Assembly: GCA_014730165.1 (NCBI GenBank)
Contig: WJIS01000034.1
Span: 1 to 37,034 of the forward strand
DNA: 37,034 nucleotides
From: Promethearchaeota archaeon
GTDB taxonomy: Archaea > Asgardarchaeota > Lokiarchaeia > Sigyniarchaeales > SOKP01
Direction: 5' to 3'
This document shows, one piece after another, positions 27,673 to 35,442 of the stretch (its first letter is position 1; each line of letters starts with the position of its first letter). The notes beneath the pieces were generated by a model, which saw nothing but the letters and a program-made list of their open reading frames with translations, had not been told where the DNA came from and did not search any database. Position numbers and translations under genes: made by a program.

Positions 27673-28092
27673 TTATCTTGTATTTTGGTTCATTTTAAAA
27701 TAGTATTGATTGGGATCTGCTGCAACCATCTTTAGAGTATCGAGAAAGATTTTTTGAAATCTTAAAATAGATCCAAGTTTGTACATTCCTTTAATCTTTA
27801 TTTTCCTCGTTAAAAATGCTTTTATAACTCCAATCCTCTCATAAGCTAAATCTAATAGAGTATGCAAATCCATTTTTACTTTAAGATCATAATCCTTTAG
27901 ATTTTTTCCAATCTTGAATGCAATATTGTTATCTTTAAAAGAAACCAAGACAGGATAAAACTTTTCCAATTCAATTAAAACACTTTTGTTAAAGCTTTTG
28001 ACTAGATCCAAATACTCCTTGTCATTACGGTAACTTAATATGTTTTTTAAAGCTACTGAAAGTAGATCTTCAGGTTTTTCGATGTTTATCAT
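27673..28092 (-). CDS. SCP2 sterol-carrier-like domain protein
   Basis: IGKNLKDYDLKVKMDLHTLLDLAYERIGVIKAFLTRKIKIKGMYKLGSILRFQKIF resembles SCP2 (low-affinity hydrophobic ligand) domain. Confidence 0.65.
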   Translation of the reverse strand: MINIEKPEDLLSVALKNILSYRNDKEYLDLVKSFNKSVLIELEKFYPVLVSFKDNNIAFKIGKNLKDYDLKVKMDLHTLLDLAYERIGVIKAFLTRKIKIKGMYKLGSILRFQKIFLDTLKMVAADPNQYYFKMNQNTR

Positions 28093-28207
28093 TTTAATTT
28101 TTCTCTCTCAATAAATTAAATTCATTAGAGTAAATTTTATTATTAAATTATAAATATTTAATTATTTTGTAATTAAATTAGTTTATAAAAATCATTTTAT
28201 CTGATTA

Positions 28208-28975
28208 ATGTTGAACCTTAATGATAACCTCTTGCAAGTAATAAATTTTTTAGAAGACCAGTCAAAAGATAATGAAAACCTTAAGTTTTTTGAAATAAAT
28301 GAAAATTTAGATGATTTTTTTAAAAGATCTGGAATTGGGGTTAAGCTAGAAGAATATAAAGAGATTGTGCTTAAGGAAGAATTAGGATTGGAATTAGGAG
28401 GAATGGAAAAGACATCATTTTCTCTTATTTATCCCACAAATGAAAAGCTGGATGATGACAGAGACTTTATTTACTTATTGGGGAACGAAACTGATGAAGT
28501 TAATTCAAATGCTATTCATTTTGGTATTTTTATTTTAATTCAATCAAACAATCTCGAAGATAAACTTTTTGATGATCTAAGACATTTTTCCTTGATTTCA
28601 AATAGTATTGAAGGTTTCTCAACTCGCTCAATCCCTACACGATTTTGGTGTCGTATTACTGAAAATGTATTGAAGAAAGGATTCTCGTTTGAAATATTGG
28701 GGAAAGCTATAGTGTACCTTTACAAAAAAAGATTTGGAGAAACTCTAAACTCGATAAAAATCTTTATAATAAACTCAGATGAAGAATTGCTTAAGCTATT
28801 TTTAAAACTAATTTCTAATTTAAAATCTAAAATAAATAAACACTGGATTGATAAGATTAATGATTGGAAAAAACGACTCGACTGTGATTATTCATGGACT
28901 TGTGAAATTTGTCCTTTTTTATCGGCATGTCAAAACATCCAAGAAATCTTACAAAAAAGAAAAGAAATAAAATAA
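28208..28975 (+). CDS. Truncated acetyl-CoA synthase (CODH/ACS beta subunit)-like protein with C-terminal Cys cluster
   Basis: KEELGLELGGMEKTSFSLIYP...YLLGNETDEVNSNAIHFGIFI...RHFSLISNSIEGFSTRSIPTRFWCRITENVLKKGFSFEILGKAIVYLYKKRFGETLNSIKIFIIN parallels the CdhC/AcsB region beginning VELGGPK and ending before the A-cluster; ends with CDYSWTCEICPFLSAC. Followed by a CooC-like gene. Confidence 0.72.
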   Translation: MLNLNDNLLQVINFLEDQSKDNENLKFFEINENLDDFFKRSGIGVKLEEYKEIVLKEELGLELGGMEKTSFSLIYPTNEKLDDDRDFIYLLGNETDEVNSNAIHFGIFILIQSNNLEDKLFDDLRHFSLISNSIEGFSTRSIPTRFWCRITENVLKKGFSFEILGKAIVYLYKKRFGETLNSIKIFIINSDEELLKLFLKLISNLKSKINKHWIDKINDWKKRLDCDYSWTCEICPFLSACQNIQEILQKRKEIK

Positions 28976-28979
28976 GAAA

Positions 28980-29759
28980 ATGACTAAAAAAACTAAAATA
29001 ATCGCAATCACGGGTAAAGGTGGTTCAGGAAAGAGTGTGACTACCGCACTCATGACAAAGCTATTAACCGAAAAATATAATAAGAAATTATTATTAATAG
29101 ATGCAGATCCTACTCATCCCCACCTAAGTTATCTGGTAAACTTGATTCCAGAACGTACCATTGAAGATTTAAGAAGTGAGATTATTAAATCCTCTATGAA
29201 TCAAACTCTGGAAGTTGAAGAAGTTGCCAGAAAAATTGATTTCAAAATTTATGATTTAATAAAAGAAACAAAAAAATTTGGGTTAATTGCAATTGGACAA
29301 CCTAGAATCGAAGGATGTTTTTGTCCATTAAATAGCCTTCTTAGGAGTGTAATAGACTCCATTTCAAAAGACTATGACTTTATTTTGATTGATTGTGAGG
29401 CCGGTTTAGAACAAATAAATCGAAAAGTGATAAAAAATGTGGATATTGTTTTAATCATCTCAGATATGTCTGTTCGGGGGATAGAGACAGTTAGATCGAT
29501 TACAGAATCAGCTAAAACATTTACTAATTGCGAATATATTGGACTAATCTTAAACAAAGTTAAAGGAAGTTATGATTCACTTCTTGAACATATTACTAAT
29601 TTGAATTTACCTGTTTTAGGAAAAATTCCGGAAGATGAAATGATCTCTCAATTTGACCTAGAAGGTAGAGCACTAATACAACTGCCTGAGAATACCCCAT
29701 CCATTATATCTGTTAGAAATATAATTGAAAAACTACTTAATCAAAAATCAAATGAATGA
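28980..29759 (+). CDS. CooC-like nickel-insertion ATPase (MinD/SIMIBI family)
   Basis: Deviant Walker A GKGGSGKSVTT; CxC in GQPRIEGCFCPLNSLLRSVI; DFILIDCEAGLEQINRKV; 4-bp gap after the ACS-like gene. Confidence 0.86.
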   Translation: MTKKTKIIAITGKGGSGKSVTTALMTKLLTEKYNKKLLLIDADPTHPHLSYLVNLIPERTIEDLRSEIIKSSMNQTLEVEEVARKIDFKIYDLIKETKKFGLIAIGQPRIEGCFCPLNSLLRSVIDSISKDYDFILIDCEAGLEQINRKVIKNVDIVLIISDMSVRGIETVRSITESAKTFTNCEYIGLILNKVKGSYDSLLEHITNLNLPVLGKIPEDEMISQFDLEGRALIQLPENTPSIISVRNIIEKLLNQKSNE

Positions 29760-29884
29760 GAACATTTCATAATTCTCAAATCGTAGCTTTTGGTTAATAA
29801 CCTTAAAGAAATTACTTAAAACAAATAGTCAAACAGACTATATTACCAAAAGAAGTTTTAAAAAATTAAAAAGAGAAAAAAAAA

Positions 29885-31135
29885 TTATGGATAGAAACCT
29901 CGCAATTCAATCGCTTTTGCTATCCGACTTACTGCTATTATATATGCAGCTAACCTAAGGGAAACCTTTTTCTCTTTTGAAACTTCCCATACCTTTTCAA
30001 AAGCACTTACGATTATTTTTTCAAGTTCTTTGTTAATCCTCTCTAGATTCCAGAAATAAGAATTTGTATCTTGGACATATTCAAAATAAGAAACACAGAC
30101 ACCACCAGCATTAGCTAAAATGTCAGGTACTACTGTGATTTCCTTTTTGTTAAGTATCTCGTCCGCCTCAGGAGTTGTAGGTCCATTAGCTCCCTCTAAT
30201 ACAATTTTACAATTGATTTTATCAGCATTATCACTTGTAATTTGATTTTCAATCGCAGCAGGTATCAATACATCACACTTTGAAGTTAATAGAGAATCAT
30301 TGGAAATGTGTTTTATTTTATCTCCTGAATAGGAATCAAGATATTTCCCATTATCTCTCCATTCCGCTAATTCTTTAATATCAAGACCTTCTTCACAATA
30401 GATTCCTCCGGTGATATCTGATATAGCAAGAATCTTACAACCACGTTCAAATAATAACTCCGCAATCGTTCCTCCCACATTTCCAAATCCTTGTACTACG
30501 ATGCTAAGATCTTTTAAATCCAGTTCCATTTTTTCGCATAAGGCTTGAAGAACGAAATATAATCCTCTACCTGTTGCGGGACCTCTTCCTACAGATCCAC
30601 CAATTTCAATTGGCTTTCCAGTCACTACTGCTGGGATCGTTCTACCTTTTTGCATTGAATATGTGTCCATTATCCAAGACATGATCTGAGCATTTGTATT
30701 TACATCTGGAGCGGGAACATCGATATCAGGTCCTATAATATTGATTATTTCAGCCGTATATCTTCTTGTGATTCTTTGTATTTCTTTCATTGATAATTGA
30801 GAAGGATCACAACAAACCCCTCCTTTCGCACCTCCTAATGGGAGATTAAGAAGACTTGATTTCCATGTCATCCAAGTAGCTAATGCTTTTACTTCATCTA
30901 AATTGACTTCTGGGGAAAATCTTATCCCTCCTTTTCCTGGACCTTTAATTGTTGTATGATGAACCCTATATCCTTCGAAAATCTTAATAGATCCATCATC
31001 CATTATTATTGGTATAGAAACTATTAATGCTCGTTCTACATTTTTTAAAAACTCAGTTATATTCGGATCTAAATCAATTTGTTTAGCAACGATCTCAATC
31101 TGTTCTTGAGCCATTTTAAACGGATTTACACTCAT
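29885..31135 (-). CDS. gdhA: Glutamate dehydrogenase (paralog 1)
   Basis: GPGKGGIRFSPEVNLDEVKALATWMTWKSSLLNLPLGGAKGGV; Rossmann VVQGFGNVGGTIAELL; PAAIENQIT; NAGGVCVSYFEYVQD. Confidence 0.95.
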   Translation of the reverse strand: MSVNPFKMAQEQIEIVAKQIDLDPNITEFLKNVERALIVSIPIIMDDGSIKIFEGYRVHHTTIKGPGKGGIRFSPEVNLDEVKALATWMTWKSSLLNLPLGGAKGGVCCDPSQLSMKEIQRITRRYTAEIINIIGPDIDVPAPDVNTNAQIMSWIMDTYSMQKGRTIPAVVTGKPIEIGGSVGRGPATGRGLYFVLQALCEKMELDLKDLSIVVQGFGNVGGTIAELLFERGCKILAISDITGGIYCEEGLDIKELAEWRDNGKYLDSYSGDKIKHISNDSLLTSKCDVLIPAAIENQITSDNADKINCKIVLEGANGPTTPEADEILNKKEITVVPDILANAGGVCVSYFEYVQDTNSYFWNLERINKELEKIIVSAFEKVWEVSKEKKVSLRLAAYIIAVSRIAKAIELRGFYP

Positions 31136-31173
31136 TTATTTTATCACCTTTTAGTATATGTAATGTAATTTAG

Positions 31174-32451
31174 TTATGGAAAAAGCCCTCTTAATTCATG
31201 AGCTTTTGCTAATCTTTGACCAGCTATCATATAAGCTGCAGTCCTAAGAGAAACATTTCTTTCTTTTGAGACTCGATATACAACATCAAAAGTATCTAAT
31301 AAGACATGTTGCATTTCACGGTTGATTCTATCCAAATCCCAAAAATATGATTGTATATCTTGGATATATTCAAAATAGGATATTATTACTCCTCCACTAT
31401 TCGCAAGAATATCTGGAATGACGATAATATCTTTAGATTCAAATATCTCATCCGCTTTTGAAGTAGTTGGGCTATTAGCTCCTTCAAGGATTATCCTACA
31501 ATTTACACTTTCTGCATTACCTGAATATAATTGATTTTCGGTTGCACAAGGACATAGCATATCACATTCTAAAGCAATAAGTTCTTCATTATTTAATTTC
31601 ATACCTCCATTGGAATCAAAATCCCTCACTGAATTCTCATGATTTTTAAATCTAATCAAATCATTTATCTCTAATCCATTTGGATTATAAATTCCTCCTT
31701 TGGAATCACTCACACCGATAATATTACATCCATAATCATAGAGTTTTTTCCCTATCTCCTTACCCACTTTTCCAAATCCTTGAATTGCGATATTCATAGA
31801 TTTTAAATCAAGATCTTTTCGCTTACAGAATTCATATACTATATATGACATTCCGGTCCCCACGGCGCCTGTTCTGCCCACTGAACCCCCAATCTCTGTT
31901 GGCTTTCCAGTTACAACACCAGGAACTGGTCTACCTTTTTGCATTGAATATGTATCAAATATCCATGCCATTATCTGCTCATCAGTTCCCATATCCGGGG
32001 CGGGAATATCGATATCAGGTCCAATTATATTGATAATCTCTGCTGTGTATCTTCTGGTTATCCTTTCTAACTCTTTCTTCGAAACTTTATGAGGATCTAC
32101 TCGAACACCTCCTTTCGATCCTCCCAAAGGTAAATTTAAGAGAGCATTTTTCATAGTCATCAAAAACGCTAATGCTTTAATCTCATCTAATGTCACATCG
32201 GAAGAGTAGCGAATTCCACCCTTAGCAGGTCCTCTAATAGTGCTATGATGGCATCGAAATCCTTCAAAATTTACTAATCTTCCATCATCCATTATCACCG
32301 GAATTGATACAACTAAGGATCGCTCAGTTTTATTTAAATAACTTAAGGTATTCGGATCCATATCAATTTCTTTTGCGGCTATTTCCAATTTCTTTTTCGC
32401 ACTTTCCCAAGGATTAATATCTACTTTATGATTTTTTATACTGAACACCAA
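31174..32451 (-). CDS. gdhA: Glutamate dehydrogenase (paralog 2)
   Basis: GPAKGGIRYSSDVTLDEIKALAFLMTMKNALLNLPLGGSKGGV; IAIQGFGKVGKEIGKKL; NSGGVIISYFEYIQD; tandem with paralog 1. Confidence 0.93.
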   Translation of the reverse strand: MVFSIKNHKVDINPWESAKKKLEIAAKEIDMDPNTLSYLNKTERSLVVSIPVIMDDGRLVNFEGFRCHHSTIRGPAKGGIRYSSDVTLDEIKALAFLMTMKNALLNLPLGGSKGGVRVDPHKVSKKELERITRRYTAEIINIIGPDIDIPAPDMGTDEQIMAWIFDTYSMQKGRPVPGVVTGKPTEIGGSVGRTGAVGTGMSYIVYEFCKRKDLDLKSMNIAIQGFGKVGKEIGKKLYDYGCNIIGVSDSKGGIYNPNGLEINDLIRFKNHENSVRDFDSNGGMKLNNEELIALECDMLCPCATENQLYSGNAESVNCRIILEGANSPTTSKADEIFESKDIIVIPDILANSGGVIISYFEYIQDIQSYFWDLDRINREMQHVLLDTFDVVYRVSKERNVSLRTAAYMIAGQRLAKAHELRGLFP

Positions 32452-32623
32452 TGTTACTTTAATTAATTTAAATTTAGGATAATTAGCTAAATTGTTTTTA
32501 ATTTATTTAAATTATGAAATTGCTAGAATTATAGCGTCTTTCAGCATATTTAATAAATTCATTAAACAAAATTCAAAAAAGTTGAAGTATGTTTAAATGA
32601 AAATAGGGATTTTTATAGAATTA

Positions 32624-33667
32624 TTATAAATGAATCAGACAATATTCAATAAATTTACGTGGATTATTAGCAAATCCGCTTGAATCAAGCCCACCTAATT
32701 CCCACAATAGTCCCTCATCTATGGGATTTCCTTTTAACCATAAAGAGCTTAAGTTTGTTAATGATTCCAATCCTTTAATTTTCTTAATCATATTATTATT
32801 CAAATCTAAAGTTTCTAGATTTGTTAAAGATTCAAGGCCTGTGATATATTGAATCTTGTTGCTGGAGAGATACAAATTTTTAAGATTTTTCAATGAATAA
32901 AGCCCGCGTATTTGTAATATAGCATTCTCCTTTAAATTGAGTGTTTCTAAATTATTACAATTATCTAACCCTTCGATTGATGATAATTGATTCCCATTTA
33001 ACCATAGAGTCTCTAGATCTTCCATATTCTCTAAATTTTTAACACCTTCTATTAAATTATTATTTAGATAAAGTTCTTGGAGATTTCTAAGATTATTTAA
33101 TCCAGAAACTTGTTGTATCTGGTTTCCTGCCAAGTTTAATATTTCAAGTTTGTTTAAGTTTTCTAATCCCTTAATTTCACTGATAAGGTTACCTGCTAGC
33201 CATAGAACTTCAAGATTTTTAAGACTTTTAATACCTTCAATCTCTGAAATTTGATTCCAAGACAGATCTAACTTTACCAATTTAGTAAGATTTTCTAATC
33301 CTTCGATTTTTGTTATTAAGTTTCCTCTAAGATATAACTCCTTCAAATTATTCAGATTATCTAATCCCTTTATTTCCGATATTTGATTGCTAATGAGATG
33401 AAGCGTTTCTAAATGTTCCAAATTTTCTAATCCTTGAATCTCAGTAATTATATTGCTTCCTAAGTTAAGTATAACAAGTTCTGTAAGGTTTTCTAATCCG
33501 GTAATATCCTTGATTTCATTAGAACTTAACTCTAAATGAGTGAGATTCTTTATCTCATTTAATCCGATAATATTTGAAATCTGCTTGATACCAAGAATAC
33601 CTAAATCTAAAAAACCATCTTCAACGAGAAATTTCTCATCATTAAATTCCACACTCATACTATCCAC
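32624..33667 (-). CDS. SDS22-type leucine-rich-repeat protein
   Basis: Thirteen LRR units of the 22-residue SDS22 class (N.I..I.GLENL..L..L.L..). Confidence 0.93.
   Translation of the reverse strand: MDSMSVEFNDEKFLVEDGFLDLGILGIKQISNIIGLNEIKNLTHLELSSNEIKDITGLENLTELVILNLGSNIITEIQGLENLEHLETLHLISNQISEIKGLDNLNNLKELYLRGNLITKIEGLENLTKLVKLDLSWNQISEIEGIKSLKNLEVLWLAGNLISEIKGLENLNKLEILNLAGNQIQQVSGLNNLRNLQELYLNNNLIEGVKNLENMEDLETLWLNGNQLSSIEGLDNCNNLETLNLKENAILQIRGLYSLKNLKNLYLSSNKIQYITGLESLTNLETLDLNNNMIKKIKGLESLTNLSSLWLKGNPIDEGLLWELGGLDSSGFANNPRKFIEYCLIHL
32729..33520 (-). repeat. 12 consecutive indel-free 22-aa (66-bp) LRR units, residues 50-313
   Basis: Manual phasing of the protein from NEIKDITGLENLTELVILNLGS to NMIKKIKGLESLTNLSSLWLKG: every unit is exactly 22 residues. 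Confidence 0.88.
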
Positions 33668-33879
33668 ATAAAATCTCTTGTAATGAATTAATCAAATTGG
33701 TATTATAATAAATAATGAAATTGCAATATTAAAAAAGCTATTCCCAATTTTTGAATATTAACAATTACTATATTAGTCTGGTACGGAAGGAATTAGAAAT
33801 AGAAGGATATATAGCAGAATCTTTTAAAAAATAAAAAAAATGTTTAATTGATAGGAATCTCTTTTTTATTCGATATATT

Positions 33880-33990
33880 ATGATTTTCTGTCTAAAATGT
33901 GGTTATAGGCTGGAAAACGATCAATATGGATATAATTATTGTCCGAAATGTCAGAAGATAGAATACTTTGAACTTCTTACATTTAAATGA
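33880..33990 (+). CDS. 36-aa zinc-ribbon microprotein, not in ORF track
   Basis: Own reading: MIFCLKCGYRLENDQYGYNYCPKCQKIEYFELLTFK*; C-x2-C-x13-C-x2-C. Confidence 0.55.
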   Translation: MIFCLKCGYRLENDQYGYNYCPKCQKIEYFELLTFK

Positions 33991-34061
33991 TAAAAGATTT
34001 ACTCTGAAAATCGATTAATTTGGAATGAGACATAAATAAAAATTTTAGATTTATGTTGACC

Positions 34062-34075
34062 TCCTCGCAAGAGGA
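34062..34075. other. Perfect 5-bp stem hairpin with GCAA (GNRA) tetraloop
   Basis: TCCTC-GCAA-GAGGA on the plus strand in otherwise very AT-rich intergenic DNA. Confidence 0.4.
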
Positions 34076-34110
34076 TATAATTGTTTGCGAAAATACTATG
34101 AAATTACCAT

Positions 34111-35211
34111 TTATAATTGAAATTTACGCATAAATCGCTTATCGATAAAATTTTTTAGATAAAACATCATTTTGCCTTTTAATACTGTATTACCTTTCCA
34201 TGCTAGTCCTTTCTTATTTCCCATATTTAAAATAAGTAAATAATTCTCTTGAGGTGTGTATTGGATTAATGGTTTCCCTTTTACAAAATTTAATAGATTT
34301 TTATATAAAATCGGATTTTCTCGAACAGCGTATACTCCTACTTTATCAAGATTATTATCTTTCATATTTATGCAATCCCCACCTCCAAAGATATTTTCGT
34401 ATTTTATAGACTGTAGATGTGAATTGACAATCATAGAGCCATCTTGATCTTGGGGAATCCCCGAATCATCTAAAATATTTACAGGTTTGACACCTGTAGC
34501 TAAAATACCTAAATCACACTCCTCCGATGTACCATCATCTAAATATATCTTATTATCTAAAATTTTCTCAACTTTTTTTGACTCATAAACTTGGATACCT
34601 TTTTTATTTAAAGATTGAAGTGCTATCTCCCTAACTTTGCTGGGATATGATTCAAGGATTTTGGTGTCTGAAATGATTTTTATATTTATTTTTTTATTAA
34701 TTGTTTTCTTTAATTGGTTTAAATTGGTAGCAATTTCAATTCCAGCCGGTCCTCCCCCTACAATAATTATATTTGATAAATCTTTTAAATTTCCACTAAT
34801 TATAGATGATTTTATTTTAATTAGGTTCTCAATTGGTTTAACTGGTATAAATTTATCTCCTTCAATATGAAGATTTTCACTGAAGATAACACTTCCAACA
34901 TCAATAGATATCAGATCATACTTGACTTCTTTCTTGGACTCTAAGTATAGCTTTTGATTAACTGGGTCTATTTTCACCACTTTATCTTGTATAAAAGTAC
35001 CTTCTCCGCTTTCAACCAATTTTTTCACATTAAATCTTGTTTCCTCAGGTTCATATAGACCTCCGAGCAATCCAGGACCCATTCCAGAATAGTAAGTAAA
35101 AGCATTTGGTGAGATTAGTTTTACATCTAATCCGAGAGATCTGTATTTTTCTGTATTTTTTAGAGACTCGAGTTGAGCATGTCCTCCGCCTATAAAGATT
35201 AAATCTTTCAT
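34111..35211 (-). CDS. FAD-dependent pyridine nucleotide-disulfide oxidoreductase (NDH-2-like; resembles the type often found N-terminal to SelD)
   Basis: DLIFIGGGHAQLESLKNTEKYRSLGLDVKLISPNAFTYYSGMGPGLLGGLYEPEETRFNVKKL; second Rossmann NIIIVGGGPAGIEIATNL; LGILATGVKPVNIL. Confidence 0.85.
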   Translation of the reverse strand: MKDLIFIGGGHAQLESLKNTEKYRSLGLDVKLISPNAFTYYSGMGPGLLGGLYEPEETRFNVKKLVESGEGTFIQDKVVKIDPVNQKLYLESKKEVKYDLISIDVGSVIFSENLHIEGDKFIPVKPIENLIKIKSSIISGNLKDLSNIIIVGGGPAGIEIATNLNQLKKTINKKINIKIISDTKILESYPSKVREIALQSLNKKGIQVYESKKVEKILDNKIYLDDGTSEECDLGILATGVKPVNILDDSGIPQDQDGSMIVNSHLQSIKYENIFGGGDCINMKDNNLDKVGVYAVRENPILYKNLLNFVKGKPLIQYTPQENYLLILNMGNKKGLAWKGNTVLKGKMMFYLKNFIDKRFMRKFQL

Positions 35212-35442
35212 ATAAAATTCACGTCTTTAAATATAATTCTCAATTATTATTCAATACTATAGTTTCTTATATCAAATGAGATATATTTTTTAGTATTAAA
35301 ATTTCAATCAGAATCATTCTTCTAAATCTTATTCTGAAAAAAAGATTTTACATAATAGTTAAAAATAAGTTGTTTTATTAGGTAATAAATGAAGACTTTC
35401 AATAAACTCATATCATAATAAATAACCAAAAACTTAATTCTA

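Noticed and set aside
28208-28975. Calling ORF 28208 a full acetyl-CoA synthase
   Set aside because: Only 255 aa, lacks the CGC motif and the remaining A-cluster domain; called ACS-like/truncated instead.
28980-29759. Calling ORF 28980 MinD/ParA
   Set aside because: CxC motif (GCFCPLN) and the ACS-like neighbour favour CooC-type Ni chaperone over cell-division/partition ATPases.
32729-33520. 66-bp tandem repeats as a CRISPR or satellite array
   Set aside because: Repeats are in-frame, degenerate and encode a classic LRR protein; no spacer structure.
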